Position numbers and translations under genes: made by a program. Shown piece after piece: positions 1 to 6,886 of a stretch of DNA of 13,664 nucleotides. A model generated the notes under the pieces. It made no database searches and was not told the origin of the DNA. It saw only the letters and a list, made by a program, of their open reading frames with translations. Within the stretch, counting starts at the first letter, position 1; each line of letters begins with the position of its first letter. The stretch comes from JAWLBR01 sp041687495 (GTDB taxonomy: Bacteria; Bacillota; Limnochordia; DTU087; JAAYGB01). Where the stretch lies: NCBI GenBank assembly GCA_041687495.1, contig JAWLBR010000083.1, positions 1-13,664 of the forward strand, given 5' to 3'.

Positions 1-1386
1 GAAAACTGTGGTCGGATGCAGGACTGCGATGTTGGCGACAAACTCCCCTTCCGACAAAGCATAGCAGACCCGAGAGAGGTAGTCGGCCAAAGGTTTGTAT
101 TCCTCAGACCACGGTTGATGCACGCCCCAAGAGGGTGGATAATCCCGCTTGCGCAGTCCCCGAATGGAGTAATGGTATAAGTGGGGGTTAATCAGGTTAA
201 CCCCAAGGGCCATCTCCCAATCAGCCATGATCTTCTGATCCACAAACGACATGTCCGACATGGCCCCACCGTAGGTTTCGGACAAAAGCCGCTTTTTGCC
301 CGCCTGATGGGCGGCGCTGGAAGCCAACTTAATCATCTGGACGTTGCCCATCTGATGCTGAATCTCGTTTCCTGGCATCTTCCCGATATATGTCCTGCTT
401 CCCAACAGGTCCACACCTGGCACATGGAAATACATCAGTGGAGCCATAAACGATCCTGACTTGTGGAAGTAAGGGAATTCATGCTCCCAGTAATGGCCCG
501 TCCAGTCCAGCCCGTTTTCTTCGCACCACTGCGAGATTGGTTGGCACCACGTCTCCAGGAACAGTTCGGTGGCAGTCTTCCAAAAGTCGTATCGAACTTG
601 CCTAGCGTTGCCTGTATCCAGAACGAGGGCAGCCAGTGCTCCTAGTAAATCGTAGCCCCGACGCTTACGAAACTCTAGGGGGAACCGAACCGTCCACGGC
701 CACGTCGAAGTATCCGGGCCTGTGCGGTGACTAAACATCTGCGGCTCATCGGTGAAAAGGCCGGGGATGCGCGCGCCGAACTTACCGGCAAACTTCTCCT
801 TATACGGTTCCAGTCCATACCGAATGAATGAATTGACCGCATCAGGATCCAATGTATCCAGGTATGTAAACCCGTTAAACCACCCTGATGGCGGCGTTGT
901 CGTCCAGTAGAAACTCAGGCAGCGCTCGTTGTCATTGAGCTCATCTCCGACAGACAGCTGTCTGACCACCAGCTGCTCATCGGGTGCCAGTCCGTAGCCA
1001 AACCTAGCTACCAATGTTCCCTGAACCTCAACCACATCGTCGCTCTCGATGGATACCAGGTGCTTGGCGGCAAATCCCGTTGGGTTGGGCTCTAAAGCCA
1101 ATCCCCCCGCCGTACCACTGGGGTAGCGGTCCTCATCATACAGCCAGGCCTCCATCCCCAGTTTCTCTGCCTCATCCACAGCGGCTTCCACTGCCTCCAT
1201 CCATTCCTGTGACAGATAAGGAGTCACCAGTCCTTGCCGGGAGTGCATGAAAAAGCCCCCCAGGCCAATGGAGTGCATATGCCTAACCTGCTCCCTCACC
1301 CGTTCTGGTTCCAGCCGGTCGTTCCAGGCCCAGAAAGGCAAAGGGCGGTACGAGGCGCCAGGATCGGCAAACTGCTTCTTATCCAA
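1..1386 (-). CDS. Glycoside hydrolase, GH106-like, N-terminal part (runs off left edge)
   Basis: An open frame of 462 codons reads without a stop to the left edge, so the C-terminus is missing. The start is taken as TTG at 1386, because GAGGGGG lies 8 bases upstream; GTG at 1392 is in frame but sits only 2 bases from that site. The protein begins MDKKQFADPGASYRPLPFWA and has no signal peptide, so it should be cytoplasmic. Residues 17-95 (PFWAWND, GLGGFFMHSR, GMEAWLYDEDRYPSGTAGG) are typical of the large bacterial glycosyl hydrolases grouped with GH106 alpha-L-rhamnosidases. Later blocks are FTDEP (211-215), GHYWEHE (297-303) and LLSETYGG (367-374); their acidic residues are candidates for catalysis. 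Its substrate cannot be read from sequence; a deoxy-sugar or side-chain glycoside is a guess. A candidate cre-like site lies upstream. The coding call is firm, the family moderately so. Confidence 0.82.
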   Translation of the reverse strand, partial: MDKKQFADPGASYRPLPFWAWNDRLEPERVREQVRHMHSIGLGGFFMHSRQGLVTPYLSQEWMEAVEAAVDEAEKLGMEAWLYDEDRYPSGTAGGLALEPNPTGFAAKHLVSIESDDVVEVQGTLVARFGYGLAPDEQLVVRQLSVGDELNDNERCLSFYWTTTPPSGWFNGFTYLDTLDPDAVNSFIRYGLEPYKEKFAGKFGARIPGLFTDEPQMFSHRTGPDTSTWPWTVRFPLEFRKRRGYDLLGALAALVLDTGNARQVRYDFWKTATELFLETWCQPISQWCEENGLDWTGHYWEHEFPYFHKSGSFMAPLMYFHVPGVDLLGSRTYIGKMPGNEIQHQMGNVQMIKLASSAAHQAGKKRLLSETYGGAMSDMSFVDQKIMADWEMALGVNLINPHLYHYSIRGLRKRDYPPSWGVHQPWSEEYKPLADYLSRVCYALSEGEFVANIAVLHPTTVF

Positions 1387-1420
1387 TCTCACAACCCCCT
1401 CGCCAGAAAATCAGTTTCCG

Positions 1421-1434
1421 AATATGCGCTAACA
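1421..1434 (-). promoter_or_regulatory. Candidate cre-like (CcpA) site upstream of the glycoside hydrolase
   Basis: The minus strand reads TGTTAGCGCATATT, which fits 11 of 14 positions of the CcpA operator pattern TGWAARCGYWWWCA and lies about 35 bases before the TTG start. Catabolite control of a glycosidase would make sense, but a short degenerate match like this can occur by chance. I could not pick out a convincing -35/-10 pair for this gene between 1387 and 1541. Confidence 0.22.
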
Positions 1435-1529
1435 GCAAAACTCAGTTCTGCGCGCACTCCTACCGCTAAACTTACTTCACTTCGCTTCAGTTCCTCTTAA
1501 AGACCGAAACAATCCTACATCAATACAGT

Positions 1530-1567
1530 CAAATAAAAGTAGACCCTCTTCACTACAGAAGAGGGTC
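1530..1567 (-). terminator. Rho-independent terminator after the Ada-like mini-gene
   Basis: A perfect 10-base inverted repeat, GACCCTCTTC and GAAGAGGGTC (1542-1551 and 1558-1567), encloses a 6-base loop. On the minus strand it is followed by TACTTTTATTT. It lies 45 bases past the stop of the small gene at 1613-1807 and before the glycoside hydrolase, so it separates these two minus-strand units. Confidence 0.8.
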
Positions 1568-1612
1568 CACAGACCGTACATCCCTGTTTTCCCGCAGAAA
1601 TACTCCCCACGG

Positions 1613-1807
1613 CTACCTAACGCGGTCAATACACAAGCTGCAAGCGTGGAATCCTTCACGCAAAGCTTGCTCCAAAGTGTCCGGACGGAAGGCAGCAGTA
1701 AAAGCAGGAGGGATATTGCGGGCGCCGCACCCAGCTGCACCAACTGTCTTGTGCACCGTCATACTGCGAAGATCACCGATGTAACGTCTAGTGCTGCGTC
1801 TGTTCAT
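1613..1807 (-). CDS. Small Ada-like metal-binding domain protein (64 aa)
   Basis: This small gene has an ATG start preceded by AAGGA at 6 bases and ends just before a strong terminator, which argues that it is real. The protein has the layout of stand-alone domains resembling the zinc-binding domain of Ada: YIGDLRSMTVHK (9-20), a central Cys in CGARNIP (27-33), then a Thr-Leu-Glu-Gln-Ala-Leu-Arg-Glu-Gly-Phe stretch (44-53) and CSLC (56-59). The expected metal ligands would be His19, Cys27, Cys56 and Cys59. In Ada this fold holds a structural zinc and takes up methyl groups; free-standing copies have no settled role. There is no catalytic domain and no sign of truncation, since the family includes such short proteins. 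It stands alone between two terminators. Function is not assigned. Confidence 0.66.
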   Translation of the reverse strand: MNRRSTRRYIGDLRSMTVHKTVGAAGCGARNIPPAFTAAFRPDTLEQALREGFHACSLCIDRVR

Positions 1808-1889
1808 GCTGGATCCTTCTTCCGTTATGATTGCTGTTACAGGATTTTTATGTTATTAGTTCCTAGTGTAACTAGTTAATACTACCCCT

Positions 1890-1918
1890 AATATAGCACT
1901 AAGCAGAAGGTTATACAA
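1890..1918 (-). promoter_or_regulatory. Candidate sigma-A promoter for the Ada-like mini-gene
   Basis: On the minus strand, TTGTAT (1918-1913) and TATATT (1895-1890) are separated by exactly 17 bases, about 80 bases upstream of the ATG. The -10 box is good and the -35 is weak (3 of 6). The surrounding AT-rich stretch from 1840 to 1930 contains no gene. Confidence 0.4.
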
Positions 1919-1920
1919 GT

Positions 1921-1958
1921 TAAGAACAATAAAGACCGGTACACCAAAAGTGTACCGG
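1921..1958 (-). terminator. Rho-independent terminator after the coiled-coil gene
   Basis: A perfect 9-base inverted repeat, CCGGTACAC and GTGTACCGG (1936-1944 and 1950-1958), has a 5-base loop. Read on the minus strand it is followed by TCTTTATTGTTCTT. It lies 41 bases after the stop of the gene at 2000-2434. Confidence 0.8.
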
Positions 1959-1999
1959 CCGTAGTTTCCGCTCGGAAAGCTTGGTTTTGCTAAAACTTG

Positions 2000-2434
2000 C
2001 TACGATCCAAAACTGACTGGGGGAAACGAGCTTTGAACCCCTGTGGATTGGCCCATTCCCGATTGTCCGTACTGACCAATTTGACCGCCTTGACTACCAT
2101 ACCCAAAGCTGCTTCCGGCCCCGGAGTAGTTTGGCGTGCTGGGGGTGCCGGTGAACTGGCCTGCATACGAAGTCTCGCTGGTAGCCTGGGTACCGATCTG
2201 ATTTAGCATTTGCCGCAGCTGTCTTACCTCTTCAGTAGCCCGTAGCTCAGCCTGGTACAACTGCTGTAGCATTTGAGCGTTGCGCTGTTCTGCCTGGGCC
2301 AACTGTTGCAGCATCTGGGCGTTGCGCTGTTCTGCCTGCTCCATCTGCTGCAGCATTTGGGCGTTGCGGCTTTCCGCCTGCTCCATTCGATTCATCATTT
2401 GGCTTGCTTGATTGATCATCTGCTGTCGATCCAA
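2000..2434 (-). CDS. Coiled-coil protein with four 14-residue repeats and low-complexity tail (144 aa)
   Basis: I do not recognise a named family. The start is TTG at 2434, supported by AGAGGTG 7 bases upstream; no in-frame ATG fits as well. Residues 1-80 are helical and rich in Gln, Met, Glu, Ala and Leu. Residues 19-74 hold four copies of a 14-residue unit of the form QAEQRNAQMLQQLA, the last more diverged. Fourteen residues equal two heptads, so this should form a regular, uninterrupted coiled coil. From about residue 85 the chain is a disordered Gly/Ser/Gln/Tyr/Thr tail (for example YGSQGGQIGQYGQSGMG). There are no cysteines, no signal peptide and no membrane segment. A structural or spore/cell-surface-associated role is possible but only a guess. 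It forms a single-gene unit between two terminators, so it is probably not part of the hydrogenase operon. Confidence 0.72.
   Translation of the reverse strand: MDRQQMINQASQMMNRMEQAESRNAQMLQQMEQAEQRNAQMLQQLAQAEQRNAQMLQQLYQAELRATEEVRQLRQMLNQIGTQATSETSYAGQFTGTPSTPNYSGAGSSFGYGSQGGQIGQYGQSGMGQSTGVQSSFPPVSFGS
2213..2380 (-). repeat. Four tandem 42-base coding repeats
   Basis: Inside the coiled-coil gene, four successive 42-base units encode the 14-residue repeat. The middle units are close to identical at DNA level: the run TTGCGCTGTTCTGCCTG recurs on the plus strand 42 bases apart, and the flanking units are more diverged. This suggests growth by tandem duplication. Confidence 0.7.
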
Positions 2435-2504
2435 AAGCTGTCACCTCTTTGGTGTAAGTGTACTACAGGCATTATGGTGCCTCACTGCGAGCTTTGCCAT
2501 TACA

Positions 2505-2528
2505 GCTTTTTGCACAAATGCAAAAAGC
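2505..2528. repeat. Perfect 10-base inverted repeat beside the hydrogenase terminator
   Basis: GCTTTTTGCA and TGCAAAAAGC are separated by CAAA. The repeat overlaps the T-run and right arm of the hydrogenase-operon terminator, so the two structures exclude each other. It also lies 70-95 bases upstream of the coiled-coil gene, where it could be an operator. No clear promoter was found for that gene; CATAAT within 2435-2500 is at best a weak -10. Confidence 0.5.
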
Positions 2529-2559
2529 AGGCCGCCGTTTAGACTTGGCGTACCTGCTT
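2522..2559 (-). terminator. Rho-independent terminator of the hydrogenase operon
   Basis: On the minus strand AAGCAGG (2559-2553) pairs with CCTGCTT (2531-2525). Inside, GCC can pair with GGC, and TTTTT (2526-2522) follows directly. It lies 27 bases after the hndD stop codon. Confidence 0.65.
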
Positions 2560-2585
2560 AGCATTCTGCGCTCCCTACTGTCTTC

Positions 2586-4352
2586 TCACGTCCGCTCCCT
2601 AGCTGTATATTTCGTATGCAGTAGGTGATGGGACTTATCACCCAACGGCTTTTGTAAAAACTCCTCATACAAGGTCTGGATCACTGGGTTGGTATGGGAT
2701 TTGCGCAGTGGCATTCCCCGGTCCTCCTCGTAGATGGCCGCAATCCTTTGATTGCGAATCTCCACCGTACTGGGGATAGGCTGGCCACCGCCTCCGATGC
2801 ATCCGCCAGGGCAGGACATGATTTCGACAAAATGGTAGTCGGCCTTTCCGGCCTGGATGGCATCCATCAGTTTGCGGGCATTTGCCAAGCCGTGAGCTAC
2901 TGCGACTTTCACTTCCATCTCGGTCGTTTGACCGTCTTCCCCGGCCGCCGCTGCCTCGGCTACCGGAAGCTTAACAGCCGCCTCCTTGATCCCGGTGAAG
3001 CCCCTGACGTCCACAAAATCAAGATTCTGCAGCTCGGTTTCAGTTACCACTTCATATACCGTACGCAGCGCTGCCTCCATCACTCCGCCGGTGGCACCAA
3101 AGATGGCGCCGGCACCGGTGGAAATGCCCAGCGGAGCATCGTACTCCTCATCCGGTAGCGCAGCCAGGTTGATGCCTGCCGCTCTCAGCATCTTCGCCAA
3201 TTCCCGAGTGGTCAGAACTATATCCACATCGGAGTAACCGCTGCTGGACATTTCGGGGCGATTAGCCTCGAACTTCTTAGCTGTACAAGGCATGATGGAC
3301 ACGACAAATATATCTGCTGGATCTAGCCCACTCTTCTCAGCGTAGTATGTCTTCGCCAGCGCGCCAAACATCTGCTGGGGAGACTTACACGTCGACAGAT
3401 GGGGCAACAGATCTGGGTAGTAGCTTTCGATGAACTTGATCCATCCAGGGCTGCACGAGGTCAGCATTGGCAGTGTACCGCCGGTCTTGATCCGTTCCAG
3501 TAGTTCATTGCCCTCTTCGATGATAGTGAGGTCAGCGGTAAAGTCTGTATCGAAGACACGGTCAAATCCGAGTCTGCGCAGAGCTGCTGTGAGTTTCTTG
3601 GTCACCCGAGTGCCGGCTGGCAGGTCAAACTCCTCACCTAAGGAAGCTCGAATCGCCGGCGCCGTTTGGACAACTACATGCTTGTTGGGATCCTGCAGCG
3701 CCTGCCAGACATCGGCCGTATCGTCTTTCTCGTGAATAGCACCCGTTGGACATGCGAGCACGCATTGTCCGCAGTAAACACAGGATAGCTGATCCAACGG
3801 CAGAGCCATCGCCGATGAGACGTAGGTATCAAAGCCGCGATTAATAGATTCTAAGATGCCAACACTTTGCGTCTCCTGACAAGCTTCTACGCAACGCCGA
3901 CAGTTGATGCACTTGTCTGGCTCCCGCACAATGGATGGGTTTGATTCGTCTATAGGCAGCTCCCGCAAATGTGGGACAAATGGGAGCTCGCGAATGCCAA
4001 ACCGATTGGCCAGCTCCTGCAGTTCGCAGTTGAGGTTGCGTTCACACTGCAGACAGTCCTGGGGATGGTGGGCGAGCATCAGTTCCAAGACCGTCCGTCT
4101 AGCTTCCCGGACTCTGGCAGTGTTGGTCTTGACTACCATTCCCTCTGCCGCTGGATAGGCGCATGAAGCCTGCAAAGGGCGCATCCCCTCAATCTCCACC
4201 ACGCACACTCGGCACACCGCTTTCACAGCCTGATCCGGATGGTAGCAGAGGGTAGGAACGTCTACGCCCGCGGCCTTGGCTGCATCCAAAACCGTACTTC
4301 CAAGGGGAACTGCCACCTGCTTGCCGTCTACTGTTAAAGTAATCTGGGTCAA
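2586..4352 (-). CDS. hndD: [FeFe] hydrogenase catalytic subunit HndD/HydA (588 aa)
   Basis: This is the subunit that makes or oxidises H2 at the H-cluster, in the cytoplasm, as part of the HndABCD complex. The start is TTG at 4352, with AGGAGGG 7 bases upstream. Domains in order: N-terminal [2Fe-2S] (Cys36, 47, 50, 64); His-Cys3 [4Fe-4S] (His96, Cys100, 103, 109); two ferredoxin [4Fe-4S] sites (Cys148/151/154/158 and Cys191/194/197/201); the H-domain with TSCSPGW (298-304), MPCTAKKFE (354-362) and EIMSCPGGCIGG (510-521); and a small-subunit-like tail from about 525. The length matches subunits of the HndD type. Unlike T. maritima HydA, there is no extra C-terminal [2Fe-2S] domain. The first H-cluster motif reads CS where many enzymes have CC. 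It is the last gene of the operon, 18 bases after hndC. The HydEFG maturases are not in this window. Confidence 0.96.
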   Translation of the reverse strand: MTQITLTVDGKQVAVPLGSTVLDAAKAAGVDVPTLCYHPDQAVKAVCRVCVVEIEGMRPLQASCAYPAAEGMVVKTNTARVREARRTVLELMLAHHPQDCLQCERNLNCELQELANRFGIRELPFVPHLRELPIDESNPSIVREPDKCINCRRCVEACQETQSVGILESINRGFDTYVSSAMALPLDQLSCVYCGQCVLACPTGAIHEKDDTADVWQALQDPNKHVVVQTAPAIRASLGEEFDLPAGTRVTKKLTAALRRLGFDRVFDTDFTADLTIIEEGNELLERIKTGGTLPMLTSCSPGWIKFIESYYPDLLPHLSTCKSPQQMFGALAKTYYAEKSGLDPADIFVVSIMPCTAKKFEANRPEMSSSGYSDVDIVLTTRELAKMLRAAGINLAALPDEEYDAPLGISTGAGAIFGATGGVMEAALRTVYEVVTETELQNLDFVDVRGFTGIKEAAVKLPVAEAAAAGEDGQTTEMEVKVAVAHGLANARKLMDAIQAGKADYHFVEIMSCPGGCIGGGGQPIPSTVEIRNQRIAAIYEEDRGMPLRKSHTNPVIQTLYEEFLQKPLGDKSHHLLHTKYTARERT

Positions 4353-4370
4353 CTCTAGTCCCTCCTCTCG

Positions 4371-5987
4371 CTAGGCTCCGTAAGTTCCGGTTCGGTCACT
4401 GCTGTGAACAAGGTGAGCGGCAAACTCCTCGGGGAAAAACTTCATCGCCGTCAGAATTGGGAATGGTGCCGTCTGCCCCAAAGCGCACAAGGAAGCGTCC
4501 TCCATCGTCCGCGCCAACCGATGTAACAGTTTGATGTCATCAGAAGTCGCTTCCCCGGCTGCAATCAACTCTACCAATTCCAGCAGCCGTTGAGTCCCCT
4601 CTCGGCAAGGTGTGCACTGTCCGCAAGACTCATGCCGGAAAAAGCGGGCAAAGGTGCGCACTACATCCAAGATGGAGTGGGTGTCATCAACGATCAGCAG
4701 CGCTCCGGAGCCCAGGGCTGAACCCGCCTGTGCCACCGACTCAATATCCATAGCCACATCAAGGAACTCTTCTGACAAACAGCCCCCAGAGGTACCGCCG
4801 GTCTGCGCCAGTTTGAACTTCCGGCCGCCCGGGATTCCACCGCCAATATCAAAGATGATCTCCCGCAAAGTGATACCCATGGGCACTTCGATGAGCCCCT
4901 CATTGACGATGTTTCCGGTCAGGGTAAAGACCTTTGTTCCAGGGCACTTCTCAGTACCGATGGAGCGGAACCAATCAGCACCGTTTTGCATGATGGGCAC
5001 AATATTGGCCAAGGTCTCCACGTTGTTGACTGCGGTTGGTTTTCCCCACAATCCGTGGGAGGCCGGATACGGCGGCTTGAATCGGGGTTCTCCCCGCTTT
5101 CCTTCCATAGAGTTAATCAGCGCTGTTTCCTCGCCGCACACATAAGCGCCGGCTCCGGTCCGCACTTCAATGTCGAAGCTAAAGTCCGTACCAAACAGAC
5201 CATTGCCTAACAGCCCCAGTTTTTTGGCCTGTTCAATGGCTGTGTTCAGCCGCTGAATGGAGAGTCCATACTCACCTCGGGAGTAAACGTATCCCTTTGT
5301 GGCCCCAATGGCGTAACCGGCGATGGCCATACCCTCGATCACCGAATGGGGGTCTCCTTCTAGAATGAGCCTGTCCTTGAACGTTCCCGGCTCGCCCTCA
5401 TCGGCGTTGCATATCAAATACTTTTGATCTCCTGCCGCCTGAGCAGTGAAGCTCCACTTCAGACCCGTGGGAAAACCGGCTCCGCCGCGTCCCCGCAGAC
5501 CGGAGGCTTTGACTTCCTCAATCACCTCTGTGGGGCTGAGCGTAGTCAGCACATGACCCAGAGTCTCGTACCCACCTCGGGCGATGTACTCTTCAATGGA
5601 ATCGGGGTCGATCAGCCCGCAGTTGCGCAGCACTACCCTGGTCTGCTTGGCGTAGAAGTCACTGTCAGTCAAAGTCTGCACTTCATTGGGGGCCTCATCT
5701 CCCTTGTACAACAGCCGAGATACCACCCGCCCCTTCTTGAAGTGAGACTCGACAATCTCTGGGATATCATCTGGCCGAACGCGGCAGTAATGGACGGCCT
5801 CGGGGTAGACGACCATCATCGGGCCCTGTTCGCATAAGCCAAAGCATCCAGTCTCGACGACCTTAATCTCTTGTTTTAGGCCCGCCGCATCGATGGCAGA
5901 GGCCAGCATGTCCCGCAGTGTGTTTGCCCCTTTCAGTGCGCAATTCACTCCACCGCAGACCAGCACATGACTTCGAAAGAACTGCAT
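4371..5987 (-). CDS. hndC: NAD(P)H-binding hydrogenase subunit HndC/HydB, NuoF-like (538 aa)
   Basis: This subunit binds FMN and NAD(P)H and links them to the iron-sulfur chain of the hydrogenase; in bifurcating enzymes it is the site where electrons are split. It starts at ATG 5987 with AGGGGGG 7 bases upstream, inside the end of hndA (2-base gap). Residues 1-90 are a thioredoxin-like [2Fe-2S] domain (Cys11, 16, 48, 52). The NuoF core follows: GRGGAGFPTGLKW (166-178) for FMN, CNADEGEPGTFKDR (193-206), GAGAYVCGEETAL (278-290), and the [4Fe-4S] site ESCGQCTPC (Cys455, 458, 461, with Cys501). The protein stops soon after, at TGTYGA. Many HydB/HndC chains continue into a two-cluster ferredoxin domain of about 60 residues, and that domain is absent here. 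There is no room or remnant for it before hndD, so this is not a recent frameshift. Confidence 0.95.
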   Translation of the reverse strand: MQFFRSHVLVCGGVNCALKGANTLRDMLASAIDAAGLKQEIKVVETGCFGLCEQGPMMVVYPEAVHYCRVRPDDIPEIVESHFKKGRVVSRLLYKGDEAPNEVQTLTDSDFYAKQTRVVLRNCGLIDPDSIEEYIARGGYETLGHVLTTLSPTEVIEEVKASGLRGRGGAGFPTGLKWSFTAQAAGDQKYLICNADEGEPGTFKDRLILEGDPHSVIEGMAIAGYAIGATKGYVYSRGEYGLSIQRLNTAIEQAKKLGLLGNGLFGTDFSFDIEVRTGAGAYVCGEETALINSMEGKRGEPRFKPPYPASHGLWGKPTAVNNVETLANIVPIMQNGADWFRSIGTEKCPGTKVFTLTGNIVNEGLIEVPMGITLREIIFDIGGGIPGGRKFKLAQTGGTSGGCLSEEFLDVAMDIESVAQAGSALGSGALLIVDDTHSILDVVRTFARFFRHESCGQCTPCREGTQRLLELVELIAAGEATSDDIKLLHRLARTMEDASLCALGQTAPFPILTAMKFFPEEFAAHLVHSSDRTGTYGA

Positions 5988-5989
5988 GC

Positions 5990-6493
5990 TTATTCCCCCC
6001 TTTCCCGACTGCGATACTCATCCAGCACCGCTGCCGCTGACTCCGGAGTCAGGTTGCCATGGACTTGATCGTTAACCATCACTGCTGGAGCGACTCCACA
6101 GACCCCCAGGCAGCTGGTAAACTCCAAAGTGAAAAGACCATCCGGGCTGGTTTCCCCGACTTTTGCCCCAGCATTTTCCTCCAAAGCTGCAATGACTTCT
6201 CTGGCCCCCATCACGTGACAAGGGGCACTTTCACAAATCCGAACGACATATTTCCCCCTCGGCTTGGTTGAGTACATGGAGTAGAAAGTAGCAACTCCAT
6301 ACACCTTGCTCAAGGGCAGCCCCATCTCTAGGGCTACCCGGCGCATTGCCTCAGGGGGTAGATAGTTGAGCTCACCTTGAATATCATGGAGAATGTCGAG
6401 CAGTGCCTCGGGCCGGCCGTTGTGGTCAGCGACAATCTCCCTCACCTTACTGGTCCAGTCGATGGACTGAGCTGATATGGCCAAGGTGGTCAC
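5990..6493 (-). CDS. hndA: NuoE-like [2Fe-2S] hydrogenase subunit HndA/HydC (167 aa)
   Basis: This is the small electron-transfer subunit of the NAD(P)-linked hydrogenase and pairs with HndC, as NuoE does with NuoF. It starts at GTG 6493 directly behind a purine-rich AGGGAGGGGAG. An N-terminal helical bundle (about 10-75; GRPEALLDILHDIQGELNYL, YGVATFYSMY) is followed by the thioredoxin-like fold with all four ligands in the NuoE spacing: Cys87-x4-Cys92 (CESAPC) and Cys128-x3-Cys132 (CLGVC). The length is normal for the family. It lies 9 bases after hndB and 2 bases before hndC, so translational coupling is likely. Confidence 0.95.
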   Translation of the reverse strand: MTTLAISAQSIDWTSKVREIVADHNGRPEALLDILHDIQGELNYLPPEAMRRVALEMGLPLSKVYGVATFYSMYSTKPRGKYVVRICESAPCHVMGAREVIAALEENAGAKVGETSPDGLFTLEFTSCLGVCGVAPAVMVNDQVHGNLTPESAAAVLDEYRSRERGE

Positions 6494-6502
6494 CTCCCCT
6501 CC

Positions 6503-6883
6503 CTACATGGCTTGAGAATCTTCCTTAGTGGCAACAACGTATTCCCCAATGACTTGACCGTTAACAACGTGGCTGGTAATGACTTGACGCACCTTAGCTG
6601 GGTCCATGTGGCCATAAATAACTGTCGGGCCCCCAGGGAGCTTGACATCGACTAGAGGCTCTTTGTCACACATGCCAACACAACCGGTCTGGCTGACAAC
6701 CACGTTATCCAGGCCCTTCTTGGTGATTTCGTCCATCAAGGCCTTCATTACGTCACGGGCTCCGGCGGCAATACCGCAGGTGCCCATCCCAACTACCACC
6801 CGCACCTGATCCGAGTTTTCCCGTACGTTCATTGATGCTTTGACTTGCTCCCGCAGTTTCTGCAGATCTGCCAAAGACTTCAT
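6503..6883 (-). CDS. hndB: Thioredoxin-like ferredoxin-type subunit HndB (126 aa)
   Basis: This matches HndB, the fourth subunit of NADP-reducing hydrogenases, a thioredoxin-like [2Fe-2S] ferredoxin relative. It starts at ATG 6883 with GGGAGGG 7 bases upstream, right after the ATPase gene. The core has MGTCGIAAGARDVM (33-46), QTGCVGMCDKEPLV (65-78) and a C-terminal segment with VIYGHMDPAKV (88-98). Only three cysteines exist in the whole chain (Cys36, 68, 72), whereas HndA and the HndC N-terminus have four. A cluster here would need a non-cysteine ligand or a partner residue, or the protein may be structural. It precedes hndA in the operon and probably belongs to the same complex. Identity is firm; cluster content is open. 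Confidence 0.9.
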   Translation of the reverse strand: MKSLADLQKLREQVKASMNVRENSDQVRVVVGMGTCGIAAGARDVMKALMDEITKKGLDNVVVSQTGCVGMCDKEPLVDVKLPGGPTVIYGHMDPAKVRQVITSHVVNGQVIGEYVVATKEDSQAM

Positions 6884-6886
6884 ACA

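Noticed and set aside
1477..1743. Minus-strand 88-codon frame with a Leu-rich stretch, like a small membrane protein
   Set aside because: It overlaps the better-supported Ada-like gene, reads straight through its terminator and has no good start.
2273..2542. Plus-strand frame with Leu/His-rich repeats
   Set aside because: It is the antisense reading of the 42-base repeats of the coiled-coil gene.
4371..4380. A frameshift as the cause of the short HndC C-terminus
   Set aside because: Only 18 bases separate hndC and hndD, so there is no leftover ferredoxin-domain sequence in any frame.
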